Program-made: the position numbers and the translations under genes
From: Euryarchaeota archaeon UBA103
GTDB lineage: Archaea > Thermoplasmatota > Poseidoniia > Poseidoniales > Thalassarchaeaceae
Assembly (NCBI GenBank): GCA_002506825.1
Contig: DAYH01000019.1
Coordinates: 1 to 38,596, forward strand
DNA: 38,596 nucleotides
Direction: 5' to 3'
Shown: positions 7,806 through 15,343 of the stretch, in pieces
Position numbering within the stretch: the first letter of the stretch is position 1
Layout: each line of letters begins with the position of its first letter
The notes under the pieces: generated by a model
The model's input: only the letters and a program-made list of their open reading frames with translations
Told to the model about the DNA's origin: nothing
The model's database searches: none

Positions 7806-8090
7806 TCAGAAGTTCTCCGACTCTTTGATCTCGGCCTGGAGCTCTCCCATCCAGTACTTCTTGCAGTTCTCCTTGGTAAGGAACTGATCCTTACTGGAGA
7901 AGTTATGATTGTAGTGATTGTCTTGAACGGAAGTAAATTGTGATGGCTTTCTCTTGTGGAACTTCTGGAGGACGTGTTGCCGCATGTATTGCCTAAACTT
8001 TAGTGACTTTGAACGATTGTAACCTTTGGGGGTCATTCCATCCCATAGGCGTTCAAATCGCTCCGCCTTTTCATCGACATGCTCACTCAT
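7806..8090 (-). CDS. Small basic hypothetical protein
   Basis: I do not recognise this 94-residue protein. It starts with an acidic helix-like segment (EHVDEKAERFERLWDGM). A strongly basic middle follows (residues ~20-50, GYNRSKSLKFRQYMRQHVLQ), and the rest is rich in Asn, His, Lys and aromatic residues. It has no signal peptide and no membrane segment. The composition suggests nucleic-acid binding (inference). Its ATG overlaps the TGA of the HEAT-repeat gene as ATGA, and the DEAD-box helicase follows 15 bp later. This arrangement argues that it is a real, cotranslated gene that may work with the helicase or HEAT protein. Confidence 0.6.
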   Translation of the reverse strand: MSEHVDEKAERFERLWDGMTPKGYNRSKSLKFRQYMRQHVLQKFHKRKPSQFTSVQDNHYNHNFSSKDQFLTKENCKKYWMGELQAEIKESENF

Positions 8091-9298
8091 GTGCCACCCT
8101 CGCTTTCCGGCCGACTTAACTTGTCTTTATGATGTTCACCCTTCTTGATACTACTAGGTACCTTTAGGTCTGGTGTACTTCCCTCCTCATCAGGAACGTG
8201 TTCAAGAGGTGCCAGAAAACTATTTTTCTGCTCCTCTGTCCCCTCCATTTCTAGGTCAGTAGATAGGGATTCAAGCCTTTTTCTGAGATCCATTCTTGTT
8301 TCTTGCCGTAGTAGTTCTTTAGCCGTTTCTCTGAGTTCGGTTCCACTCAATATTATCGAGAGAAGGCCTATGCACGCCTTCCTCAATTCGTAGTCCCGAT
8401 CTCTTGCTCCATCTATTACCATCCTCGACACTCTCGGACTTTCCATATTGAGCTTCTTTAGTGCGCCTATTGCTGACTTCCTGACAGAGGCATCATCGTC
8501 TGACATGGCCACTTCTACTAGAATGGCCGCAATCCTTGGTTCAGCACCAGCTAGTGCGTTAAGGGTCTTTGATGCCCTTCTCCTGACCTCAGCATCCTCA
8601 TCTTCTAGACACCATCCTATCAAGTCCCATCCTTCTGCTCCGCCCTTGGTTGCCAGGACTCTTAGAATCGCCGCCGCCCGCCTCCTCAAATCAACATCTT
8701 CCTCACGAATCAACTCATCAATATGGAGACAACCCGTCTCTGCCCATCTTTGAGATGTCGATTTCAACGCAATGAAAGCACTTTTTCGATGTTTTTCCAC
8801 TTCATGCCTGAGCTCTCTTCTGAGAATTTCTTCACATCCAGATGGAAATACAGGTGCCATCTTAATGAGAGAGGCCATGGCTTCTTCCCTGACTTCTTCG
8901 GAGTCATCCATCAGTCTATCGGAGAGGCACCTGATTAGACCCTCGTGTTTTCTCAAGGAGAACGAAGGCATGCTCTCAAGGGCTGTAGTTCGTATGGAAT
9001 CTTGATCGTCATCAAGACAATCTAGGAGGATTCTATGTGCTGTCTCAATATCACTCTCAAAAACACGATTAAGTGCCCTAATCCCATCTTTTCTCCTCGC
9101 AAAACCGCCACCTGTCGCTCTCGGCAAATCAATAATTTCTAACTCTCCAGAAGCCAGTTTCATGATATCCGACTTTGGAACAACCTCCCATTTCCCAGAC
9201 AAGGGAAGTAGTGCTCTGATGTCGGAGTCTTCCTTGACATTAGATTTCCTGAGCGCCTTACCCGTTCGCGGGTCTCTGGCAATGTATTCTCTAGCCAT
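8087..9298 (-). CDS. HEAT-repeat protein
   Basis: This is a cytosolic all-helical scaffold protein. Residues ~70-345 consist of about eight HEAT/PBS-lyase-like repeats. These are recognisable by units such as DDSEEVREEAMASL, EEDVDLRRRAAAIL, DEDAEVRRRASKTL and DDDASVRKSAIGAL, each an acidic turn followed by V/LRR-A-A-L helices. The N-terminal ~65 residues are basic and not assigned (REYIARDPRTGKALRKSN), and the C-terminus is a charged linker. No catalytic residues are seen, so a protein-protein interaction role is likely. I chose ATG 9298; an in-frame ATG at 9397 would overlap the start codon of the divergent gene at 9396 within a shared CATG and leave no promoter space. It leads the minus-strand cluster down to ribA. 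Confidence 0.75.
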   Translation of the reverse strand: MAREYIARDPRTGKALRKSNVKEDSDIRALLPLSGKWEVVPKSDIMKLASGELEIIDLPRATGGGFARRKDGIRALNRVFESDIETAHRILLDCLDDDQDSIRTTALESMPSFSLRKHEGLIRCLSDRLMDDSEEVREEAMASLIKMAPVFPSGCEEILRRELRHEVEKHRKSAFIALKSTSQRWAETGCLHIDELIREEDVDLRRRAAAILRVLATKGGAEGWDLIGWCLEDEDAEVRRRASKTLNALAGAEPRIAAILVEVAMSDDDASVRKSAIGALKKLNMESPRVSRMVIDGARDRDYELRKACIGLLSIILSGTELRETAKELLRQETRMDLRKRLESLSTDLEMEGTEEQKNSFLAPLEHVPDEEGSTPDLKVPSSIKKGEHHKDKLSRPESEGGT

Positions 9299-9395
9299 GC
9301 GTCTCAATCGCCGCAGTACGCCGCCCCTATTCAAGTGAGTGCTAACGTGTTTATTCTGCAAAATCCTATTCACTAATGCCCCAACAGTCCCTTTC

Positions 9396-9971
9396 ATGGC
9401 GAGTAACGACGAGGAGATAAGGAGGATTATTCATGCGACATTTTCCAACTCCGGGGCCAGTTCTTTGCCCCTTGATGAGCTGATTAGGATATGGACTCTT
9501 GATATGCAGTGGATGGGCCCAGATGTGGCTTTGCAAATAATAGACTCATTATGTCAAACAGGATGGCTTCATAATTACCAGGGGGAACTCGCCCCAAATC
9601 CAAATATTGTGCCAATTCCTCCTTTATTTGGATGGAGGCCGATAATACGGAGCCTAATCAGCCCCCCTGCCCTAGACTCATATCCAGTTGAAGGAAAAAC
9701 GGCAGATGTGCCTGACGAAGACAGCGGATCACAGATAGAGGTTGTCAGCAATCAGAAATATCCGCCCGATTGGGCGGAAGCAAGTATCAAGCCGATGATA
9801 GCCTGGATATCAGAGCAATCAGGACTATCGGGGAAAGAGGTAGTCAGGCGCGCGCAGAGAAAGAGGAGGGCACTAGGCCCCGTCACCCTTTGGATGGCAC
9901 TATCTCTGGTCGCGAGAGAGCAGGGTTTGAACATGTCAAAAATCGCTGAATTGATAGGTGATCCAAATTAA
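9396..9971 (+). CDS. DUF2240 family protein
   Basis: This 191-residue archaeal protein of unknown function resembles the DUF2240 family. It has an N-terminal helical, winged-helix-like half (EIRRIIHATF, LPLDELIRIW, GPDVALQIIDSLCQTGWLH). A Pro-rich linker follows, then a C-terminal helical half ending AREQGLNMSKIAELIGD, the region best conserved in the family. Domain assignment is from memory of halophile homologues. I chose ATG 9396 (MASNDEE) over an upstream in-frame start at 9339 because the compact N-terminus fits the family. Its last four bases overlap the end of the convergent RND gene. Confidence 0.65.
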   Translation: MASNDEEIRRIIHATFSNSGASSLPLDELIRIWTLDMQWMGPDVALQIIDSLCQTGWLHNYQGELAPNPNIVPIPPLFGWRPIIRSLISPPALDSYPVEGKTADVPDEDSGSQIEVVSNQKYPPDWAEASIKPMIAWISEQSGLSGKEVVRRAQRKRRALGPVTLWMALSLVAREQGLNMSKIAELIGDPN

Positions 9972-12511
9972 GATCCATTAGATGTTCTGACTTCTGCAGC
10001 TAGCAGTACTGGTAGGACAATCAGGGATAGGATTAGTGAGAATGCAACGGCGATCGAACTAACAATGCCAAAGTCGCTGATTACTGGGATTGGAGACAAC
10101 ATAAGAACCAAGAATCCGCATATGGTGGTGCCAGCAGACATTAGTAGCGCCGTCCCAGTTGTTGCATACATCTCCTTCATTGAATCCCAAACTCCCATGC
10201 CCGAACTCCTGTTCTTCTCAAAGCGCCTCCAGACATGTATTGAGTAGTCTATTCCCAAGCCTATAGTCAGAGCTGTTATCATAATAGTTAGTACATTCCA
10301 ATTAAGGCCTAGCATGGCCATTGAGCCAACTACCCACGCTCCAGCCAGGCCAACTGGGAGAATGACAACTAGGGATTGGCCGAGCCTCCTAGTAAGTAGG
10401 AACAGAACGAATATCGAAACTAGTAGGCTTATTGCTGTGGATTCAACTTGGGAAACGACCAGTCCGGATAGAATTCCATCAATCATCACCACGTCCCCGG
10501 AAGCGTAGGCCCTGCAATCAACAAGTCCGTCTCCATCTTCAATTAGCGAGGCTTGGTGCTTGAATACTTCAGAAACCCTTGCTGAGTCTTCACTAGTCTT
10601 AGCCACTACATCAATACTCATTTTCAGATATAGTATCCCTGAAGCATCATCGGTCAATGCAACATGATCAGATATTCTCTCGGACCAAGTATGCCCCCTC
10701 AGGGGGTCTCCTACAGATTCATTAGACATCAGTGATGAGATTGCAGAGGTCAAGTCCCCTTCAACGAAACCATCTGAAATGCCCAGCTCGCCATCATAGA
10801 TTGCTAGATGGAAATCTTCGCCAAATGACTGATCACCATCTACTGCATCCCTCAATATTGGATACAAGCCGTCATATGATGGCCTATCAGATGAGGTACT
10901 AGTTGGATTAACCACCTCGGGAATGCCCGAAATCCTCGTATCTAAGAAGTCCATGGCCCTAAGAAGATCCGACTCTCCTGATATGGAATCATCCCCCTCT
11001 TTCGGCTCGATGAAAATATCAACAGTTTTCCATGCCGCAGCATCGTATGAATCATAGATGCCCTGTCTGACTTGCATTACTTCCATTTCATCTTCTGAAA
11101 GGAAATCCGTTAGCTCGAAGCTGGTATCCAACTCCATCACTGCTATTGATACAGAGCCAGTAGTTACTGCCGCTACAACTAGCATTACCCAAACTGCATT
11201 TTTTCTCTGGAACTCAGTAGTATGCGCAGCCAACTTATCAAACTGTAACCCTGCAGATGTACCATTCCCAATTCCCCTTTCAGCGACAACATGTACGGCC
11301 CCTACAGTTACAGTGCTAGCTAAGAAAGCAGAAATGACTCCCAGCGCCAAAGTCGCACCGAAGGTCCTCAGTGGAGGTAGTGGAGAAAATGAATTTGAAA
11401 GGAAAGCGAATACGGTGGTTACGACCGCTAGCATCAGAGCTACGCGTATCGTATCAAAAGACTCAACCCAAGCCTCAGCGGCGGAAGCCGAAGAACTTCT
11501 GGCCTTCTCATATCCTCTTTGAAGATGAATAGAGTAATCGATGCCCAATCCTAGTACCACAGGGGCAACGGCGACTTCTAAAATCGAGAATTTCATTCCC
11601 AGGAGGGTAATGGTTCCATACGTCCAAATCAAAGCCGCTGATAGGCTCAACAAAGGCGCGGCAACCATTATCACAGAACGAAAGGCCAAGGCTAGAACTG
11701 CTACTACTACTGCTATGGCTATAACAAACAACCAAATCATCTCATCCAGAGTTTTATCATTGATGTCACTGCTGATTAGATCATCTGAAATGACTCCGTA
11801 TGAAAGCCCAATACTTCCCTCAGAGTTGAGATGGGATCTAATCTGCTGAGCCACTTCTTCCCTCCCGTCCCTGTCCAGATCCCCATTCAGCTCAATGACC
11901 CAAAGTGTACTCGAGGCAGTGGGGGTTGGGCTCCCACTACCATCCTCAAGCCACTCACAAACCTGCTCAAACTCAAAATCAGTATGGAGCATAGCGGATG
12001 CGGCGAAAGAAGCAGTTGCCAAGCCCCTCTCGTCCGTAGAAGCCTCGATGCAGTCCTCCTCTTCATCTAAGATAGAAGATAGGAGCTCTCCCCAGCCGTC
12101 GAATAGTGAAATCCTTGAATCGTCATCAGTTCTTTCATCGATAGTGCGCTGAATTGCATCCGCGGCATTGATATGTGACGAAATACTACCTTCTGGAACT
12201 ATCGAATTAATGGTTTCCATATCTTCCAATAATCCTGATAATTGTTCGATTCTTAGTACATTACCGTCATCTTCAGATGATACGTGGACATATACCCGAT
12301 GCCCGGAAGGAGGAATTCTCTCGTCTATCCTGTCTACAGCCTGCTCAGATGAACTATCGGGAGAGAATGACTCTAGGTCCGTAGTGAAAGCAGGAAGTGG
12401 AATAATCACACTCGCCATGAAAACAGTGAGTAGTATACTTACCATCAGAGAAGGTAGGGCCAATCTCTCAAAAGCCGACACAAGCCTGTCTTTGGCTTCT
12501 CGGTCCCCCAT
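9968..12511 (-). CDS. MMPL/RND-superfamily membrane transporter (847 aa)
   Basis: This is a predicted exporter of the resistance-nodulation-division superfamily. It is built as two halves, each with one membrane helix, a large extracytoplasmic loop, and five further helices. Helix 1 is at residues ~18-40, the first loop at ~45-255 and helices 2-6 at ~258-415. The second half starts at ~438, with a loop to ~690 and helices to ~840. Each half carries the RND signature in helix 4: LGLGIDYSIHLQRGYE and LGLGIDYSIHVWRRFE. The substrate is unknown; the family moves lipids, hydrophobic compounds or sterol-like molecules. The loops are acidic and Ser/Asp rich, as expected for a protein facing seawater. 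A TATA-like box lies ~28 bp before ATG 12511, which has no ribosome-binding site. Confidence 0.87.
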   Translation of the reverse strand: MGDREAKDRLVSAFERLALPSLMVSILLTVFMASVIIPLPAFTTDLESFSPDSSSEQAVDRIDERIPPSGHRVYVHVSSEDDGNVLRIEQLSGLLEDMETINSIVPEGSISSHINAADAIQRTIDERTDDDSRISLFDGWGELLSSILDEEEDCIEASTDERGLATASFAASAMLHTDFEFEQVCEWLEDGSGSPTPTASSTLWVIELNGDLDRDGREEVAQQIRSHLNSEGSIGLSYGVISDDLISSDINDKTLDEMIWLFVIAIAVVVAVLALAFRSVIMVAAPLLSLSAALIWTYGTITLLGMKFSILEVAVAPVVLGLGIDYSIHLQRGYEKARSSSASAAEAWVESFDTIRVALMLAVVTTVFAFLSNSFSPLPPLRTFGATLALGVISAFLASTVTVGAVHVVAERGIGNGTSAGLQFDKLAAHTTEFQRKNAVWVMLVVAAVTTGSVSIAVMELDTSFELTDFLSEDEMEVMQVRQGIYDSYDAAAWKTVDIFIEPKEGDDSISGESDLLRAMDFLDTRISGIPEVVNPTSTSSDRPSYDGLYPILRDAVDGDQSFGEDFHLAIYDGELGISDGFVEGDLTSAISSLMSNESVGDPLRGHTWSERISDHVALTDDASGILYLKMSIDVVAKTSEDSARVSEVFKHQASLIEDGDGLVDCRAYASGDVVMIDGILSGLVVSQVESTAISLLVSIFVLFLLTRRLGQSLVVILPVGLAGAWVVGSMAMLGLNWNVLTIMITALTIGLGIDYSIHVWRRFEKNRSSGMGVWDSMKEMYATTGTALLMSAGTTICGFLVLMLSPIPVISDFGIVSSIAVAFSLILSLIVLPVLLAAEVRTSNGS

Positions 12512-12535
12512 GAGTCCGGGCCAAACCGACTCACT

Positions 12536-12541
12536 GTTTAA
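12536..12541 (-). promoter_or_regulatory. TATA-like box of the 847-aa RND gene
   Basis: On the minus strand this reads TTAAAC within AGTTAAACA, about 25-30 bp before ATG 12511. No Shine-Dalgarno sequence separates it from the start, which suggests a leaderless transcript. Confidence 0.4.
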
Positions 12542-12556
12542 CTTAGGCTCACAGCA

Positions 12557-12571
12557 GGCCCCATAGGGGCC
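12557..12571. repeat. Perfect inverted repeat GGCCCC-ATA-GGGGCC
   Basis: A 6+3+6 perfect palindrome lies between the divergent RND and rpoL starts. It is flanked on both sides by direct copies of TAACTTAGG at 12539-12547 and 12574-12582. It could be a regulator-binding site or a hairpin. Confidence 0.55.
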
Positions 12572-12621
12572 ACTAACTTAGGAAAGCCCTCAAAAGGGAG
12601 TGTCCGGTCGGGCGGCTGTCC

Positions 12622-12879
12622 ATGTCGATAAAAGTACTAATGAACGAGGGCCGAGAGCTCAGACTTAGGATTTCAGGCGAAACGCACACAACCCTGCAGC
12701 TTTTCAGATCAAGACTGAATGAGAGCCCAAGCGTGGAATATGCTAATTTCTTCCAGAAGCATCCAGATTTGGATGAACCTGAACTCTATGTCAGGGCAGT
12801 TAAGGGCAAGAAAGCTGAGAAGGTATTCAGAGATTTGTGTACTGGAATTTCCAAGGAATTCTCAGGTCTCAAGCTCTGA
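12622..12879 (+). CDS. rpoL: DNA-directed RNA polymerase subunit L (Rpo11)
   Basis: This 85-residue small subunit pairs with Rpo3 (RpoD) as the archaeal counterpart of the bacterial alpha dimer. The hallmark segment GETHTTLQLFRSRLNESPSVEYA matches the family pattern of an early His-Thr followed by the LR-L dimerisation helix. It is followed by HPDLDEPELYVRAVKG, equivalent to the conserved HPLL-x-PELYI-R-T segment. The length is normal. The truD gene follows, with its likely GTG start only 13 bp after the rpoL stop. The gene is divergent from the RND exporter, with a 110-bp region between the two starts. Confidence 0.93.
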   Translation: MSIKVLMNEGRELRLRISGETHTTLQLFRSRLNESPSVEYANFFQKHPDLDEPELYVRAVKGKKAEKVFRDLCTGISKEFSGLKL

Positions 12880-12892
12880 GGATGGTGAGTAT

Positions 12893-14293
12893 GTGCCTCA
12901 GGACGGCATAGAGGAATCTCTAGGACTCGTCGGCTGGTCATTTACAGATGAGGGCGTAGGTGGCCTACTCAAGGTAAGAGTCGAAGATTTCAGAGTCGAG
13001 GAAGTTTCTAGAGTCCCTGCCTTGGACCCAAAGGGTAGATTCACTGTAGCTAGGGTTACTCTAACTAATTGGGAGACCAACAGATTCCTAAACAGGCTGT
13101 CCAAGCAGTGTGGGATAAGTAGGAATAGAATTTTCGCCTCGGGATTAAAAGATAAGAGGGCCGTTACTACCCAAATCCTAGTTATCGATGCAAATATCAA
13201 GAAAGTAGAGTCAGTCGAAATTCCCGATTGCGATTTAGAAATTCTAGGCAGGAGTCACCAGAAAGTAGGAATGAGTGACCACGACGGCAACAGGTTCACA
13301 ATTACAGTCAGAGGGTGCTGTTTCCCGGATGGTAAGCCAATGGATGGAAAGGAAGCCCTCCTTAGGGTGACCAGAATTCGCGAAGGCCTTTCAGAGAGTT
13401 TGGGAGCCGATGTATTCCCTAATTGGATCGGTCCACAGAGATTTGGTGCGAACAGGCCTGTCACCCCGCTAGTCGGCATGGCGGTAATACAAGATGACTA
13501 TGAGTCAGCGGTAGACCTGTATCTGGGAATGCCCGGTGGAAGGGCTAGTGAGGAGACACATAACTTCAGAAAAAAATGGAGGGAAACTAGAGATCCATCG
13601 TCCTGCCTAGAGATAATACCTGGGCACCTAGGCTATGAGAGGGAAATGCTTCGACACCTCGACAAAAAGCCCGAAGACTGGCTGGGCTCTTTCAAAACCC
13701 TGCCCAACTCCCTCCAACTCTTGATGATACACTCTTTACAGTCATTGGCATTTAATCACACACTTTCCAACAGAATTTCCTCTGGGATGAGCATAATCGA
13801 CCCTGAGATAGGCGACATAGTCGCACCCACGAAGTCCAATGGTAGAATAGACGTCTCCAAGATGGCACTTGTCAGCAAGAGCAATATCAACAGATGTATC
13901 AGAAACTGTAGGCTCGGGAGGCTTTCAGTAACCGGTCCACTGCCCGGAAGAGATTCGACGCCCGCACTCGGAAAACCCGGCGAGGCAGAGTCGAAAGCGA
14001 TTATTGACACCCAACTAGAATCACTGAATTGGAGAGTCAAGAGAATCCCTAGACTTTCCACTAGTGGCACTAGAAGGCCACTGGCAGTTCCATTTACGGA
14101 TTTTTCAGTAGAGGAAGCGACTGACATTCCGGAGTCTTCAGAGAAGTCGAAGAGATGGGAGGAGAATCCATTGGATGGAGATAGATGGCATCCTGATGGA
14201 GCTTCATTAAGACTCTCTTTCACGCTTCCGCCAGGGACCTATGCTACAGTGCTGATGAGAGAATTCATGAGGTCCCCTCTAGATCACTTCTGA
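12893..14293 (+). CDS. truD: tRNA pseudouridine synthase D (TruD/Pus7 family)
   Basis: The enzyme makes pseudouridine at position 13 of tRNA; archaeal and eukaryotic members can have broader targets. The family signature SGLKDKRAVTTQ holds the catalytic Asp. RSHQKVGMSDHDGNRFTI and the FPNWIGPQRFGANRPVT segment are also diagnostic. At 466 residues it is longer than E. coli TruD (349) because of the archaeal/eukaryotic TRUD-domain insertion. I chose GTG 12893, which has GGTGAG 3 nt upstream and directly follows the rpoL stop. Longer in-frame extensions back to 12719 lie inside rpoL and give an unnatural N-terminus. The stop abuts, without a gap, the convergent stop of the EF-1 beta gene. Confidence 0.93.
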   Translation: MPQDGIEESLGLVGWSFTDEGVGGLLKVRVEDFRVEEVSRVPALDPKGRFTVARVTLTNWETNRFLNRLSKQCGISRNRIFASGLKDKRAVTTQILVIDANIKKVESVEIPDCDLEILGRSHQKVGMSDHDGNRFTITVRGCCFPDGKPMDGKEALLRVTRIREGLSESLGADVFPNWIGPQRFGANRPVTPLVGMAVIQDDYESAVDLYLGMPGGRASEETHNFRKKWRETRDPSSCLEIIPGHLGYEREMLRHLDKKPEDWLGSFKTLPNSLQLLMIHSLQSLAFNHTLSNRISSGMSIIDPEIGDIVAPTKSNGRIDVSKMALVSKSNINRCIRNCRLGRLSVTGPLPGRDSTPALGKPGEAESKAIIDTQLESLNWRVKRIPRLSTSGTRRPLAVPFTDFSVEEATDIPESSEKSKRWEENPLDGDRWHPDGASLRLSFTLPPGTYATVLMREFMRSPLDHF

Positions 14294-14560
14294 TCAGAGT
14301 CTTCCCATTTCTAGAGTCTCAATCTGTCCCACTAGTGGGTCCGTGGCCCTTACCCGTGCTTCGAACTCGTCTACAGTTCCCTCTCCATCCTCAAGTACCG
14401 CCTGGACTTCTATGAACATCATTCCGAATGCCAAAGGCTTAATCTCGAATGTCTGGACTTCTTGGAGCTCCCCAATCCTGGAAGCTATTCCGTCATAGTC
14501 TGGCCTTCCTTCTTCTGGTTGATCCATAGTTACCTTGTATTTTACGACTACATGCCCCAT
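14294..14560 (-). CDS. ef1b: Translation elongation factor 1-beta (archaeal)
   Basis: This 88-residue guanine-nucleotide exchange factor for EF-1 alpha corresponds to the C-terminal exchange domain of eukaryotic EF-1B. The protein opens MGHVVVKYKVTMDQPEEG. It contains EIKPLAFGMMFIEVQAVLEDG, the segment corresponding to the conserved (I/V)KPxxFGLxAL stretch, and ends in VGQIETLEMGRL, equivalent to the family's ending V-QSVE-xxxxR. I chose ATG 14560 over an in-frame start at 14668 because the upstream extension lies inside the zinc-ribbon gene and is not protein-like. A GGAGG sequence overlaps the upstream gene's stop, 11 nt before this ATG. It forms an operon with that zinc ribbon, a standard archaeal pairing. 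Confidence 0.95.
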   Translation of the reverse strand: MGHVVVKYKVTMDQPEEGRPDYDGIASRIGELQEVQTFEIKPLAFGMMFIEVQAVLEDGEGTVDEFEARVRATDPLVGQIETLEMGRL

Positions 14561-14571
14561 ATCAGTGCCTC

Positions 14572-14739
14572 CTAAGGTCCCTGAAAGCCGCACTCTGGAC
14601 AGATGTAGGGAACTCCCTGTAGCCTGCATCTTCTGCTTCTCCCAATTGCATACCCGCACGTCGGGCAAGGGAATGACGTACTCTTAGCGTCAACCAAGGG
14701 CAATCCTGAAGCCGTACATGTGCTTGTCCGTGCTGACAT
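14572..14739 (-). CDS. Small zinc-ribbon protein upstream of EF-1 beta (HVO_2753/DUF1610 type), cysteines partly lost
   Basis: This 55-residue gene was read directly from the minus strand; it is too short for many gene callers. Its C-terminal half has CPTCG and, 18 residues later, CPECGFQGP, the ending typical of the small archaeal zinc-ribbon proteins that precede EF-1 beta and are thought to bind RNA. Those proteins normally have four CxxC knuckles. Here the first reads CTASG and the third RSRRCR, each with Ser where a Cys is expected. One zinc site (CPTC/CPEC) is therefore intact and the other is degenerate. The ATG is at 14739 and the stop lies 11 nt before EF-1 beta, whose GGAGG overlaps it, so the two genes form one transcript. 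Confidence 0.85.
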   Translation of the reverse strand: MSARTSTCTASGLPLVDAKSTSFPCPTCGYAIGRSRRCRLQGVPYICPECGFQGP

Positions 14740-14856
14740 TCTAGTTCCTCGACGAGGCGCCGAGCCACCTCTCCCTTTTAGCGTTGACCGAAAGTATGCA
14801 TGTGCCTATGCAATCATTGAAATGGGGTTACTCCCGACTAGAGGTTGAGTGGTGCA

Positions 14857-15309
14857 ATGACTGAGGAGGAGCTATCTTTGACTGGCCAGCAGAACGACCT
14901 ATCTTCGTTTGTCTCTGATGAGGGGGGAATATGGAGTTTGAGACAGGTAGAGAAGATCAGAGGTTGGAACAATATTGAGTATGGTGCAGGCTTGTCAGGC
15001 AAGAACACGCCATCTACCGGACTCTCGATGAATAGGGCATATATCCCTCCCGGTGGAATAGCCAAAGCACACATTCATGTTGATTTTGACGTTATGATTT
15101 ACCTGCTCAAGGGCGGCGTCAGGCACGAGTACGGCCCAGGATGCAGGAAATCAGTGGTCCACAGCGCAGGCGACATGTTCTACATCGAACCCGGCCTCCC
15201 TCACGAGGTGTTCAACACCTCTGACACAGAGTGGGTACATGCTATTGTTTCCCGATCGGACGCATCAGAGTGGCAGAACATCACTCCATATGACAGAGAA
15301 TCCGAGTGA
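14857..15309 (+). CDS. Cupin-domain protein
   Basis: This 150-residue single-domain cupin is probably a cytosolic metal-binding protein. The first cupin motif is visible as PPGGIAKAHIHVDFDVMIYLLKGG (two His plus a later acidic residue). The second is AGDMFYIEPGLPHEVFN, where the His is the fourth metal ligand. Reaction and substrate are not predictable: similar proteins include sugar isomerases, dioxygenases and regulators. I chose ATG 14857 (MTEEEL); a TTG at 14845 would add four residues. It is divergent from the zinc-ribbon/EF-1 beta pair and convergent, with a 34-bp gap, with the lipoprotein. Confidence 0.8.
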   Translation: MTEEELSLTGQQNDLSSFVSDEGGIWSLRQVEKIRGWNNIEYGAGLSGKNTPSTGLSMNRAYIPPGGIAKAHIHVDFDVMIYLLKGGVRHEYGPGCRKSVVHSAGDMFYIEPGLPHEVFNTSDTEWVHAIVSRSDASEWQNITPYDRESE

Positions 15310-15343
15310 ACCAGCTATCTTGGAAAGCTGCATTATCTACTCA

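Noticed and set aside
9299..9397. Longer HEAT-repeat protein starting at 9397
   Set aside because: It would share a CATG with the divergent start at 9396, leaving no promoter; ATG 9298 is more plausible, though not proven.
11058..12566. Plus-strand frames opposite the RND exporter
   Set aside because: They are antisense shadows of a well-supported transporter, and their composition is low-complexity Ser/Thr-rich.
12719..12892. Upstream extension of TruD
   Set aside because: It lies entirely inside rpoL and the junction downstream of it, and is not protein-like; GTG 12893 has a ribosome-binding site.
14562..14768. A 68-residue minus-strand frame and the long version of EF-1 beta starting at 14668
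   Set aside because: Both are shadows of the 55-residue zinc-ribbon gene, which has the CPTCG/CPECGFQGP motifs in a different frame.
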